The notes beneath the pieces are model-generated. The model ran no database searches. It was not told where the DNA came from and saw nothing but the letters and a program-made list of their open reading frames with translations. Made by a program: the position numbers and the translations under genes. Positions 27,960 to 36,839 of a DNA stretch of 64,000 bases are shown piece by piece (position 1 is the first letter of the stretch; each line of letters starts with the position of its first letter). Origin of the DNA: Enterococcus innesii (lineage in GTDB: Bacteria; Bacillota; Bacilli; Lactobacillales; Enterococcaceae); NCBI GenBank assembly GCA_018982785.1, contig JAHHEN010000004.1:253001-317000 (forward strand), given 5' to 3'.

Positions 27960-29035
27960 TGGTGTTCCTCCTTTGGTAAAATGATCGTCAGTTGAAAGCG
28001 TTGGTTTTCTTGTAAAATATGAACTTGTCCTTGTTGTTCTTGGACCCGTTGACGCATCGTTTTCAGACCGATTCCAGTGTCTGGATTTTGAGATGTGCGG
28101 ACGCCATCATTCGTGATTTGCAAGCGGAAAAATGCAGGCAGCGTTCGAAAATGCAACACGAGGGTTTTCGCGTGACTATGTTTGATACTGTTGGTTAAGG
28201 CTTCTTTGATGACCATTAGGAAACAGTTTTGCTGTGCTTCATTCAACCCTTCAAATAGGTTTCCTTCAATCGTGACAGGTGATGGAAAATCAGCAATTAG
28301 AAACTCTAAGGATTGCTGGAAAGAAATCGATGTCTCGTGGAGATCGTGAACACTTTGTCGAATGCGATCCATCCCTGTATGAACGGTAGCACTTAAATTT
28401 GCTAGGGGGTCATTTAGTTTTGGCTCTTGATTGATCATTTCAAGCGCGCCAATCTGTAAAATGGCACTCGACAGCAGATGGCCGACATTGTCATGGATAT
28501 CGCGAGCAATTCGATTTCGTTCTTCGGCAATTTGCAAGGCTAACTTTGTTTCTTGTGATAGGGCTAGCGCTTTGTTTTTCTGCGATAACTGTTGCTGCTT
28601 TTCCCAATGGGTATCTTTTGAAGCGATGTACTTTTTCTCAAGATCAGACATTCGCTGATCTTTTTTGCGTAAGTAAAAAGCAAAGAGCAACAAAAGGATG
28701 ACAAAAGCGAGCTCCGTGAGAGAATGATGGACAACCGTTGCGATCAATAAAAATCCTAATAAAAATAGAACATCATCTTTACTATCTTCCGGAGCGATCA
28801 CCCGCATCAATGCAGGCAGAAAGAGGGCAAGCTCTGGCCAAAACGTACATAGAAGCAACAGAATAACTTGAAAAAACCAGTTTGCTATTCTAGGCAGTAA
28901 ATAACTGACGCCAGTAAATATAACGGCGATCAGTAGATAGATGACCTGCACAGCAACAAAACCTTGATTTACCAATAAAAGTAATGAGACGGCGAGTAGA
29001 AAGCCAGCTTCGCTGAGTAGTCGAGATTTAGACAT
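27956..29035 (-). CDS. sensor histidine kinase (HisKA_3 type)
   Basis: A 359-residue membrane kinase. About five hydrophobic helices fill the first 130 residues with almost no extracellular loop, suggesting sensing within the membrane. Then comes a coiled segment, the phospho-acceptor motif IARDIHDNVGHLLSS, the N-box region IKEALTNSIKHSHA and the G-box DTGIGLKTMRQRV. The start is ATG 29035 because AAGGAG lies six bases upstream; the frame is open to 29080 but without a site. It is translationally coupled to the response regulator. Confidence 0.92.
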   Translation of the reverse strand: MSKSRLLSEAGFLLAVSLLLLVNQGFVAVQVIYLLIAVIFTGVSYLLPRIANWFFQVILLLLCTFWPELALFLPALMRVIAPEDSKDDVLFLLGFLLIATVVHHSLTELAFVILLLLFAFYLRKKDQRMSDLEKKYIASKDTHWEKQQQLSQKNKALALSQETKLALQIAEERNRIARDIHDNVGHLLSSAILQIGALEMINQEPKLNDPLANLSATVHTGMDRIRQSVHDLHETSISFQQSLEFLIADFPSPVTIEGNLFEGLNEAQQNCFLMVIKEALTNSIKHSHAKTLVLHFRTLPAFFRLQITNDGVRTSQNPDTGIGLKTMRQRVQEQQGQVHILQENQRFQLTIILPKEEHQ

Positions 29036-29052
29036 GATAAACTCCTTCATTG

Positions 29053-29064
29053 TGACAAATGTCA
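29053..29064. promoter_or_regulatory. palindrome in the kinase/ABC divergent region
   Basis: TGACAAATGTCA is a perfect dyad (TGACA-AA-TGTCA) some 55 bases upstream of a possible -10 (TATAGT, near 29112) for the ABC genes. NarL-type regulators bind such short dyads, so it is a candidate operator for the adjacent response regulator. Confidence 0.45.
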
Positions 29065-29151
29065 TGCTTAGTTTAGCCAATCGTCACTAGTTTCTTTCCT
29101 TGAAGTTTATTATAGTCAGATTAACAAGAAATTTGGAAGGAGTTTTTCATC

Positions 29152-30054
29152 GTGATTATCGAAATTGATAAATTAGTTAAACGCTATGGTGATTTTGTGG
29201 CATTGAATCATTTTGATCTGCAAGTACAAGAAGGAGAGGTTTTAGGATTATTGGGACCAAACGGCAGCGGGAAATCGACCGCCATCAACTGTATGCTCTC
29301 TTTGTTAAACTATGACAAAGGCACCATCAAACTTTTTGGATCAATCATGACGCCTGAAAATTATGCCGTTAAAGCAATGATCGGGGTCGTTCCTCAAGAT
29401 GTTGCCGTCTTTGAAGAACTTAGTGTGCAAGAAAATATCGATTATTTTTGCGGGTTATATGTTGCTGACAAAGAGAAACGGCAAAGATTGATCGAAGAAG
29501 TGATTCAATTAGTGGGTTTGGAAAATTTCGTGACCTTTCATCCAGGAGAGCTGAGCGGTGGCTTGAAACGGCGGTTGAATATCGCCTGCGGGATCGCACA
29601 TAAACCACGTTTGATTTTTTTGGATGAACCAACAGTCGCTGTCGATCCCCAAAGTCGTAATAAAATTTTGGAAAGCATCAAAGAGCTAAATCGCCAAGGA
29701 GCAACGATCGTTTACACGACCCATTACATGGAAGAAGTGGAAATTCTGTGTGACCAGATCGTGATTATGGATCAGGGACAGGTGATTGCCAAAGGGACTA
29801 AGGAATCTCTGAAAGACATGGTACGCACGGCAGATCGTTTGACCATCGACATCCCCTTATTGCCTGACCACGTGTTGGTAGCGATTCAGAACACCAATAC
29901 TGCTAACGGAATCGTTTACAAAGACGGACAGCTCCAAGTAACAACAACGGAACTCAATACGGTCTTGTTACCCATTTTGACACTCTTACAAGCAGAGAAA
30001 ATCAGTTACGGAAAAATTGCAACCAAAGAAGCGACCTTAAATGATGTCTTTTAG
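29152..30054 (+). CDS. ABC exporter ATPase subunit (LnrL/DrrA-like)
   Basis: A 300-residue ATPase: Walker A GPNGSGKST, Q-loop VVPQDVAVFEEL, signature LSGGLKRRLN, Walker B LIFLDEPTVAVD, switch histidine in YTTHYMEEVE. The C-terminal 80 residues are the extra domain typical of the DrrA class. LSGGLKRR with DPQSRNKI resembles the linearmycin exporter ATPase LnrL. GTG 29152 follows GGAAGGAG. First gene of a three-gene operon with two permeases. It probably exports polyene-like or peptide antibiotics; the substrate is inferred only. Confidence 0.92.
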   Translation: MIIEIDKLVKRYGDFVALNHFDLQVQEGEVLGLLGPNGSGKSTAINCMLSLLNYDKGTIKLFGSIMTPENYAVKAMIGVVPQDVAVFEELSVQENIDYFCGLYVADKEKRQRLIEEVIQLVGLENFVTFHPGELSGGLKRRLNIACGIAHKPRLIFLDEPTVAVDPQSRNKILESIKELNRQGATIVYTTHYMEEVEILCDQIVIMDQGQVIAKGTKESLKDMVRTADRLTIDIPLLPDHVLVAIQNTNTANGIVYKDGQLQVTTTELNTVLLPILTLLQAEKISYGKIATKEATLNDVF

Positions 30055-30096
30055 AGATCACGGGCAAGGAATTGAGAGACTGAGGAGGGGGAAACC

Positions 30097-31242
30097 ATGT
30101 TTTGGCATTTTTACAAATACCGCACAAAGGTGTTGTTGCGAAATAAATCGATGCTGTTTTGGACGTTGGCGTTTCCCATTCTCTTAGGCCTAATGTTTAT
30201 GGCGGCCTTTGGGGAGATCGATCAAGCGGGAAATTTAGAGACAATCACGACGGGGATCGTAAAAACCGGGGACCAAACAGCGCTTACGGAAAATTTTTCC
30301 ACCGTCCTTGAACAAGTGGAAATCAATGAAAAACCATTATTTGCACTCGAGGAATTACAAGAAACAGAGGCAGTTGAAAAGCTGACTGCCGGTGAATTAG
30401 CTGGATATTTCCTGATTGACGACAAAACCATTTCTCTGCATGTGGGCCAAGCGGGCATGAGTCAGACGTTGATGAAAAATGTAATGGATCAATTTTTACA
30501 ACGTACAGCGATCATTTCTAGTAAAGCAGCAGAACTTGAAACGCTTGATCTTGCACCTATTATGGCCGCATTTGAACAGGAGGCGACTTTTCAAGAAGTG
30601 AATGCAGATCGTGACATGAGTGTCAAAAGTTTTTATTTCTTTACCTTGATCGGGATGGCGATCCTCTATGGGACGATGTGGGGTGTCCGTAATGTCCAGG
30701 ATCAGCAAGCCAATCAATCCGCGAATGGTATTCGGCTTTCCTTGATACCAAGAAAACGGACATTGGTTTCAAGTGCGAATTTGGCGGCGAGTTTTACGAT
30801 TGTGTTAGTAGAAGTCTACATTATTTTAGCGGTGTTTCGTTTTGTCTATCAAGTAGACTTTGGTGATCGTTGGCAATGGTTACTGCTGGTTGCCGCATTA
30901 GGATCATTGTGTGCGATTTTGCTAGGGACATTGATTGGAAATCTGACGCCAAAAATGAATTTGGTGCAAAAAGATGGCATTTTGGTCTCCGTTACAATGG
31001 CAATGAGCTTTTTTGCTGGGATGATGGGCTCGGAACAAATCAAGTATTGGCTTGATCTACATGTGCCGATACTGGGGCAAGTAAATCCCGTCAATTTGAT
31101 CAGTGAAAGTCTTTATCAATTGTATTACTATACAGATTTGAGTAGCTTTTATACCAATCTTTTCTGGTTGACTGGCTTTATCGTCCTTTTGTCAATTGGA
31201 AATGCTTGGATCGAAAGAGGGGTGCGCTATGACGCTTTATAA
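30097..31242 (+). CDS. ABC-2 type permease (LnrM-like)
   Basis: A 381-residue membrane protein of the ABC2_membrane_3 type: one N-terminal helix (MLFWTLAFPILLGLMFMAAF), a large extracytoplasmic domain of about 130 residues, then five or six helices in the C-terminal half (for example SFYFFTLIGMAILYGTMWG and SVTMAMSFFAGMMGS). GAGGAGGGGG precedes ATG 30097. It overlaps the next permease by 14 bases, so the two are translated in balance and probably pair in the membrane with the ATPase. Confidence 0.9.
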   Translation: MFWHFYKYRTKVLLRNKSMLFWTLAFPILLGLMFMAAFGEIDQAGNLETITTGIVKTGDQTALTENFSTVLEQVEINEKPLFALEELQETEAVEKLTAGELAGYFLIDDKTISLHVGQAGMSQTLMKNVMDQFLQRTAIISSKAAELETLDLAPIMAAFEQEATFQEVNADRDMSVKSFYFFTLIGMAILYGTMWGVRNVQDQQANQSANGIRLSLIPRKRTLVSSANLAASFTIVLVEVYIILAVFRFVYQVDFGDRWQWLLLVAALGSLCAILLGTLIGNLTPKMNLVQKDGILVSVTMAMSFFAGMMGSEQIKYWLDLHVPILGQVNPVNLISESLYQLYYYTDLSSFYTNLFWLTGFIVLLSIGNAWIERGVRYDAL

Positions 31243-32401
31243 AACGATTTGGACTTTGCTGAAGGCAAATAAGTCGAACTTACTAATTGGAGTATTGATC
31301 ACAGTTGGTGTCACGTTCTTTTATGCGCAAAGCATCGACGTCGAAAACACCTCTTTACAAGAAGCCAACATTGCTTTGATCAGTGAGGAGGAGTCGCCAG
31401 TCGTTGATGGTCTTCGGGAGTACTTGAAGGAAAAGCAAACCTTGGTTGCTTTAGAGGGGACCTCACAAAAAGAAATTGACGATGCCCTTTATTTTAATCG
31501 TGTAAACATTGTCTTGCATTTGCCAGCTGATTTCTCCAAACAAGTGGAGGCTGGCCAGATGCCAACGATCGAGATTCAAAGCCGGCCAGATGCTTTTTCT
31601 AAAACCATTGTCACCCAGCAAGTGAACACGTTCTTACAGACGCTTTTACTTTTTCAAGAAGAAGGCAAAACAGTCAGTGAGGCGATAGAAGAAACACAAA
31701 CAGCGCTAGCCGTCACAGGGCAAGTTGAGCTCAGTACAGAATATAGTCAACGAATGAATAAAATGTTAACAGGCATGACCTTTAACTTATTGTCATATGG
31801 TCTCTTTCTTTCAATATTTTGCGGGTTTGGTGTGATCAATCTGGCCTTTAACCGCCAAGAAATCAGCAAGCGAAACCAGAGTGCGCCTCTTCCAAAGCGG
31901 ATGTTACAGCGGAAAATCCTGTTAAGCTTAATCAGTTACTCGCTGCTTTTAACCTTCGGCTTTTTATTACTGATGGTGTTACTAGTGATTCGCACATCGT
32001 GGGATACAGCAGCTTGGTACCACATTTTGAACACGTTTTTGTTTTTGCTACCTGTCATCAGCTTTTCGGCTTGTGTCACCTCTCTTGTGAAAAATTCAGA
32101 AGCAATCGGCGGTATCAGCAATATCTTTATAACCGGAAGCTGTTTTATCGGTGGGGTCTTTGTGTCTGCGAACTTTCTGCCGGATATCGTCAATAAAATC
32201 GCGGCATTCACGCCAACCTATTGGTTTGTTCAAAACAATACCTTGATCAGTGAGACCCTCACGTATAATCAAAGGTTCACTGAATCCTTCTGGTTCAATG
32301 GCTTTGTCTTGGTAACATTTGCAGCCGTATTTTCAATGATCCAATTTATTTTGGGAAGAGAAAAGAGCCGTCGTTGGCAATACAACTCGGCGAAAAATTA
32401 A
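31229..32401 (+). CDS. ABC-2 type permease (LnrN-like)
   Basis: A 390-residue permease with the same layout as its neighbour: one N-terminal helix (LLIGVLITVGVTFFYA), an external domain of about 150 residues, then a cluster of helices (MTFNLLSYGLFLSIFCGFGV and later). ATG 31229 has GAAAGAGGGG seven bases upstream and lies inside the end of the preceding gene; a longer frame from TTG 31196 has no site. Last gene of the operon, followed by a terminator. Confidence 0.9.
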   Translation: MTLYKTIWTLLKANKSNLLIGVLITVGVTFFYAQSIDVENTSLQEANIALISEEESPVVDGLREYLKEKQTLVALEGTSQKEIDDALYFNRVNIVLHLPADFSKQVEAGQMPTIEIQSRPDAFSKTIVTQQVNTFLQTLLLFQEEGKTVSEAIEETQTALAVTGQVELSTEYSQRMNKMLTGMTFNLLSYGLFLSIFCGFGVINLAFNRQEISKRNQSAPLPKRMLQRKILLSLISYSLLLTFGFLLLMVLLVIRTSWDTAAWYHILNTFLFLLPVISFSACVTSLVKNSEAIGGISNIFITGSCFIGGVFVSANFLPDIVNKIAAFTPTYWFVQNNTLISETLTYNQRFTESFWFNGFVLVTFAAVFSMIQFILGREKSRRWQYNSAKN

Positions 32402-32416
32402 TAATCTAACGTATAG

Positions 32417-32457
32417 AAAAACGATACAAATCAGCAGCGATTTGTATCGTTTTCTTT
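32417..32457. terminator. terminator of the ABC operon
   Basis: AAAACGATACAAATC / GATTTGTATCGTTTT perfect stem with a six-base loop; A- and T-rich flanks allow action toward the converging lipid kinase gene too. Confidence 0.88.
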
Positions 32458-33427
32458 ATGGGCACCAAAATAATTGACTGGCTGTTGTAAAAGTAATATC
32501 AAAGGGACGTTGGCCCATTTCCTCACCGTCTTCTTGTCCATGTTGGGGCACGGTAGAGATAATTCTCAGCTTCGACGTGGAAAGATGGTGAAAGTAACGT
32601 GAATTCATGTGTTTCTTTCGCATCAGTAAACCGATCAGCCAGAAAATCTTAACAATCGATACACGCTCGACAAGAACAAAATCAAACTTTTTCTCTTTGA
32701 CCGAAGCGGTTGGGGCGATTGCGACACCGCCGCCAAAGTAAGGATGGTTGGTCGTAGTGCATAGAAAAGCTTTCTTATAACTGAATTGTTGCCCATTACA
32801 CTCAACTAAGATCGGGAAGCCTTTTTGGCGAAACAAAACCCGAATAATTGCAGCGATATAGGAAAAGGAGCCGAGGTTAAACTTATTCAGACTACTTTTT
32901 GCCGCAGAGTGATTGGTGGTGTAGACGATTGCCGCATCAAGGCCAATACCGACATTGTTAAGCGCAATGCCGCTTTCCTCCTGGATCTGCTCATCATAGC
33001 GGATAATGGCCAATTCTTGGGGCTTAGTAGTACCCGCAATTTTCCAAAATGCTTTTTCCGGTTCCCGCGGCACCTCGATACTTCGCGCAAAATCGTTTCC
33101 TGAGCTAGCGGGGATGTAAGCAACGGGGATTTGTTGTTGTTCAAGTTGTAACTCTGATACTACTTGGTGCAGCGTTCCATCTCCGCCGATAACGACCAGC
33201 AATGGATATAGCATTTCGCCATTTTCTAAATAGAGATCATCCCAAGGCAAAAGTCGTTCTTTTAAGAGTTTTCGGGTGATGTTTCGTTCGTCGCCGGGTG
33301 ATTTGGTTAGGTAGATTTGATGGGGGAAACGATGTTTTTTTACGATTCTTTGCACACGTTCCGCCGCTTTTTTTCCTCGTCCACTACCTGAGGCAGGGTT
33401 TACGAGGAAGTGATAATAATAGTTCAT
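32456..33427 (-). CDS. diacylglycerol kinase family lipid kinase (YegS/DgkB fold)
   Basis: A 323-residue cytoplasmic kinase. The nucleotide loop GGDGTLHQVV and the catalytic-domain motif IPASSGNDFARS are intact, and the N terminus FLVNPASGSGRGKKAA is a family hallmark. Related enzymes phosphorylate diacylglycerol released during lipoteichoic acid synthesis or other lipids. A possible promoter (TATAAT near 33472 on the minus strand) lies just upstream. The actual lipid is not determined by sequence. Confidence 0.92.
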   Translation of the reverse strand: MNYYYHFLVNPASGSGRGKKAAERVQRIVKKHRFPHQIYLTKSPGDERNITRKLLKERLLPWDDLYLENGEMLYPLLVVIGGDGTLHQVVSELQLEQQQIPVAYIPASSGNDFARSIEVPREPEKAFWKIAGTTKPQELAIIRYDEQIQEESGIALNNVGIGLDAAIVYTTNHSAAKSSLNKFNLGSFSYIAAIIRVLFRQKGFPILVECNGQQFSYKKAFLCTTTNHPYFGGGVAIAPTASVKEKKFDFVLVERVSIVKIFWLIGLLMRKKHMNSRYFHHLSTSKLRIISTVPQHGQEDGEEMGQRPFDITFTTASQLFWCP

Positions 33428-33521
33428 TTTATGAATAGCTCCATATCGTTTTTTCGTTCAATGCGTTTAATTATAGCATGTTTCGACAGAAGGCGGGGAG
33501 ACGATGCCTGAAAAAAAGAGC

Positions 33522-33734
33522 AAAAAAATAGATTCGACGATTGTGCTTTCTGGGTTTTCAAAGGTTCTTATGTCCACTTTGATCCTCAGGTAACGATGCC
33601 CATCGCCGAATCCTATTCAATTAGTAAGGAGTGACTCAAATTCCCACATCCTTTGTCTTTTATTCTAAGTTGACAACAATTCTTTTCTTGCAGAACCTGC
33701 TTCGTCTGCTTTACTGGGAATCCTTGCTCCTTAC
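33522..33734 (-). ncRNA. candidate structured non-coding RNA, about 213 nt
   Basis: Read on the minus strand, the predicted transcript begins with GTAAGGAG (33734-33727), which pairs exactly with CTCCTTAC (33631-33624). Inside, ATTCCCA pairs with TGGGAAT, closing a 111-base first domain. A second domain is closed by GATTCGGCGAT with ATCGTCGAATC (10 of 11 pairs, 33612-33531) and followed by seven Ts, forming an elaborate terminator. A promoter sits exactly upstream. No convincing reading frame is present. I could not match it to 6S RNA, SRP RNA, RNase P, tmRNA or a riboswitch. Confidence 0.55.
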
Positions 33735-33740
33735 ACTTAT

Positions 33741-33768
33741 AGTATAGCACATTTTTTATATTGGGCAA
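33741..33768 (-). promoter_or_regulatory. promoter of the 213-nt candidate RNA
   Basis: On the minus strand TTGCCC, 16 bases, TATACT; the start falls on the first base of the RNA's closing stem. Confidence 0.6.
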
Positions 33769-34081
33769 TCGCTTACATTGTTTTGTTGTTGCCTTTTAGA
33801 GAAATTTAAATAGTTTAATGAAAGGTAAAGGAAAAAGGGTGGAGATTATGATCATCGCCGCTTTTGAACGGCTCTTCTAAAGGATTTGTAATCAAAGTGA
33901 ATTTGTGAGAAGGTAGGCTAACTAAAGAATACTAGACTGAAATTGCCTTATATACAGTATATTAAAATGATTTTAAATCATTTAATTGTATTTTTATTAT
34001 TATTTATTGCTTTTTCCTTGTTAAAAAAAAGCGATAGGAGTAAATTAGTAGTGTAAAAAACTTATTTTAGGAGGAAGTATT
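33769..34081. other. non-coding region before the bile salt hydrolase gene
   Basis: No gene seen. It holds a short palindrome (ATGATTTTAAATCAT near 33968) and a likely promoter for the next gene (TTGTTA, 17 bases, TAAATT, ending near 34047). A ten-codon frame at 33849 behind GGTGGAG is noted but not called. Confidence 0.5.
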
Positions 34082-35056
34082 ATGTGTACTGCGTTAACTT
34101 ATGTAACGAAAGATCATTATTTTGGCAGAAATTTTGATTATGATGTTTCTTATAAAGAAGTAGTGACCATTACTCCGAGAAATTATCCATTCAAATTTCG
34201 CAAAGTAAGTGAAATAGATCACCATTACGCAATGATTGGGATTGCTGCTGGTGTCGCTGAGTATCCACTGTATTATGATGCGGTCAATGAAAAAGGTTTA
34301 GGTATCGCTGGATTGAATTTTCCAGAAAATGCTTTCTACAATGAATTTCAAGAAGGAAAAGAGAATGTTACGCCTTTTGAGTTCATCCCATGGCTTTTAG
34401 GACAATGCGCTACTGTCGAAGAGGTAAAAGGGTTATTAGCTAATGCCAATCTCGTTCGGATCAATTTTAGTGAGGAATTGCCTTTATCGCCTTTGCATTG
34501 GATGATTGCTGATAAAAAAAGTGCCATCGTTGTGGAAAGTATGAGTGATGGCCTTCATATTCATGAAAATCCGGTGGGAGTTTTGACAAATAATCCGCCA
34601 TTTGACTATCAATTGTTCAATTTGAATAACTACCGTGTGTTATCATCGAAAACTCCGGAAACTCATTTTTCTGACAAGCTGGATTTTGATGAATATAGTC
34701 GTGGAATGGGAGGCTTAGGGCTGCCAGGAGATCTTTCTTCGATGTCTCGCTTTGTCAAAGTAGCTTTTACCCGATTGAATTCCGTTTGTGGAGAATCTGA
34801 ATCCGAAAGCATTAGTCAGTTCTTCCATATTTTAGGTTCGGTTGAGCAACAAAAAGGACTTTGTGACATAGGCAATGAGCGCTATGAGTACACGATTTAT
34901 ACTTCTTGCTGCAATACAGATAAAGGAATCTATTACTATCGTACGTATGAAAATAGTCAAATCGTTGCAGTTGATATGAATAAAGAAGATTTGGAAGGTA
35001 ATGCACCGATTTCTTATCCATTAATTGAAGACCAACAAGTTCTTTTCAGTAACTGA
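34082..35056 (+). CDS. bsh: choloylglycine (bile salt) hydrolase
   Basis: A 324-residue Ntn-family amidase that removes glycine or taurine from conjugated bile salts. After Met removal Cys2 is the nucleophile (MCTALTYV); Arg16 and Asp19 are in GRNFDYD, with NNPPFDYQL (active-site Asn) and SRGMGGLGLPGD (active-site Arg) downstream. Sequence is close to enterococcal and lactobacillar enzymes, not penicillin acylase. No signal peptide, so cytoplasmic. TAGGAGGAAG precedes ATG 34082. A single gene with its own terminator, pointing to a gut-associated host. Confidence 0.95.
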   Translation: MCTALTYVTKDHYFGRNFDYDVSYKEVVTITPRNYPFKFRKVSEIDHHYAMIGIAAGVAEYPLYYDAVNEKGLGIAGLNFPENAFYNEFQEGKENVTPFEFIPWLLGQCATVEEVKGLLANANLVRINFSEELPLSPLHWMIADKKSAIVVESMSDGLHIHENPVGVLTNNPPFDYQLFNLNNYRVLSSKTPETHFSDKLDFDEYSRGMGGLGLPGDLSSMSRFVKVAFTRLNSVCGESESESISQFFHILGSVEQQKGLCDIGNERYEYTIYTSCCNTDKGIYYYRTYENSQIVAVDMNKEDLEGNAPISYPLIEDQQVLFSN

Positions 35057-35064
35057 TCCATTCT

Positions 35065-35105
35065 TAAAAAAACCAACTCAAAGCTGTTTTGAGATGGTTT
35101 TTTTC
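35065..35105. terminator. terminator after bsh
   Basis: AAACCAACTCAAA / TTTTGAGATGGTTT stem (one mismatch) followed by a T-run; A-run on the other side suits the converging ArAE gene. Confidence 0.82.
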
Positions 35106-35115
35106 TTTTCCATTT

Positions 35116-35643
35116 TTAAAATGAGTCACTCTCATTTGTTGTCTTCTTCGTCCCTGCGGTACTTTTATTCGGAAATGGAAAAAAGCGATTCACCAATATC
35201 GCAATCGTCATGCCGATAAAACTATCAACAATCCGATTAAAAGCATACAAGTAAGATTCAGTTTGAGGAATCATAAATAAAATCGTCAATAGTGTGGCAC
35301 AAGCACCAACTGTTCCCTCGGAATAATCAAATTTGACCAGTAAAGCGATCATCAACATGATCACTAAAGGGATCGCAATCATTTGTATAAAGGACGAATG
35401 TCCGAAAAAGTTAAAAATTGCTATACAAAACACGGAGGCGATTGCGCCAAAGCTATTACCGGCAATCCGATGTTTTCCGTATTTGACGGTGTTTTCATGA
35501 TCTTCTCTTAATATGAAAACAGCTGTGATCGTCGATACGACGTAGGTTTCTCGATTCAAAAGAAAACTGATCAAAATACAGAGGAATACACTGATTCCCG
35601 TTTTTACATTTCTTAAGCCAAAGGTCAATCCAAATAAGTTCAA
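35116..35643 (-). CDS. ArAE/FUSC-type small membrane protein
   Basis: A 175-residue protein with about five hydrophobic segments, beginning FGLTFGLRNVKTGISVFLCI. The sequence RNVKTGISV followed by ETYVVSTITAVFILRED and HRIAGNSFGAI is the conserved N-terminal module of aromatic acid exporter (DUF939) proteins. It lacks the soluble C-terminal half seen in longer members (about 300+ residues), so it is a short form. An extended -10 (TGGTATAAT) lies about 50 bases upstream on the minus strand. Substrate unknown. Confidence 0.82.
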   Translation of the reverse strand: MNLFGLTFGLRNVKTGISVFLCILISFLLNRETYVVSTITAVFILREDHENTVKYGKHRIAGNSFGAIASVFCIAIFNFFGHSSFIQMIAIPLVIMLMIALLVKFDYSEGTVGACATLLTILFMIPQTESYLYAFNRIVDSFIGMTIAILVNRFFPFPNKSTAGTKKTTNESDSF

Positions 35644-35983
35644 TCATGACATCCTTCCAAAATAAATTTCAACGAATTAGATTATACCACATTGCAGGCG
35701 GTCATTCGTTTCGATTCTCAGAAAAACGAACACTGACTTTTCTTCGTAAGTCAAGATGCACCTTCTATCAGTAGTTGAATAGCTAGTTTGATGCTAAGCA
35801 TTTTTCAACTTCTTGTTTGAAGTAATACAATAATTGGAACGCCCTCTAGAAGTGTTGATTTTACGCTTTACCTAGCAGTTCATTTTCTAAGTGAGTTGAA
35901 ATGATGAAAAATTATTTATTGCTTATAAATAGATTGTTTTTTAACAATATTATTGGCATAATCAAAAATAAGGAGGGGTTAAA
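35644..35983. other. 340-base intergenic region
   Basis: Divergent promoters only: an extended -10 for the ArAE gene on the minus strand near 35685-35695, and for the secreted protein a -10 like CATAAT near 35954 behind the short dyad ATTGTT-TTTT-AACAAT. No gene seen. Confidence 0.5.
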
Positions 35984-36682
35984 ATGAAAAAAGTTTCTAT
36001 ACTATTGGTGCTATTGCTTGGCTTCGTTGTTTTTCCGATGACAGTTTTTGCTGCATCTTCACCAAGTGTGAGCTATCAAACAAATGTCCAGTCTCAAGGG
36101 TGGCAATCATGGAAAACAAATAGTCAGACGTCAGGGACCATAGGGAAAGCAAAGCGACTTGAAGCAATCAAGATAAAAATTACTAATGAAAAATACAAAG
36201 GGAATATTGAATATAAAACCTCCATTCAGAAACAAGGATGGGAAAAATCGTATAGAAAAAATGGGACTCTGTCTGGTACAAGTGGAAAAGGGCAACGGTT
36301 GGAGGCGATCCAAATCAAACTCACCGGTGAGATCGCTAAGTATTACGATGTCTATTATCGAGTCAATGCACAACAATTTGGCTGGATGGGGTGGGTGAAA
36401 AACGGGCAGTCTTCAGGAACGTCCGGCTTTGGCTTTCAACTGGAAGCAATCCAGGTCAAACTGGTGAAAAAAGGTGGGAAAGCACCTGGAACGACGAATG
36501 ATGCATTTCGAGATGGATTAAAAAAGTACGTAGACAAACAAGGCAAAGGGTTGATCAAAGGGTCCAAGCAAAAGATTTACCACATACCGGGTAGTCAATA
36601 CTATAAAAAAACGACAAGTCCGATTCGTATGTTCAAGACGGAAGTGGAAGCGTACAAAGCGGGCTTTCGACCAGCTAAATAG
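35984..36682 (+). CDS. secreted protein with three ChW (hydrophobic-W) repeats and a C-terminal sunset-like domain
   Basis: A 232-residue exported protein. Residues 1-25 are a signal peptide (MKKVSILLVLLLGFVVFPM then cleavage after VFAAS). Three repeats of about 45 residues follow, each with QGW..SW or QFGWMGW, SGTIGK/SGTSG and RLEAIKIKI-type endings; these match ChW repeats, thought to bind surface or carbohydrate ligands. The last 60 residues (KIYHIPGSQYYKKT, FKTEVEAYKAGFRPAK) resemble the sunset domain seen at the ends of nucleases and surface proteins. ATAAGGAGGGG precedes ATG 35984. No LPxTG anchor. Function unknown. Confidence 0.8.
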   Translation: MKKVSILLVLLLGFVVFPMTVFAASSPSVSYQTNVQSQGWQSWKTNSQTSGTIGKAKRLEAIKIKITNEKYKGNIEYKTSIQKQGWEKSYRKNGTLSGTSGKGQRLEAIQIKLTGEIAKYYDVYYRVNAQQFGWMGWVKNGQSSGTSGFGFQLEAIQVKLVKKGGKAPGTTNDAFRDGLKKYVDKQGKGLIKGSKQKIYHIPGSQYYKKTTSPIRMFKTEVEAYKAGFRPAK

Positions 36683-36803
36683 AGGTGTGGCAGGCATTCG
36701 CTGAGTAAACATCTATGAGAAATTGCTTTACCAAAAAAGTTACGAGGCAACGAGAAGAAAGCTATTTTTGATCAAAAAGTAACTGAATCGTCTGATTCAT
36801 TCT

Positions 36804-36839
36804 AAACATCCCTTCCCATTAATGAAAAGGGATGTTTTA
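36804..36839 (+). terminator. terminator-like hairpin after the secreted protein
   Basis: AAACATCCCTT / AAGGGATGTTT perfect stem, TT tail. It lies about 120 bases after the stop. Confidence 0.72.

Noticed and set aside
33849..33881. Ten-codon frame behind GGTGGAG before bsh
   Set aside because: Too short to support; no pattern of a leader peptide with regulatory codons or of a known type I toxin.
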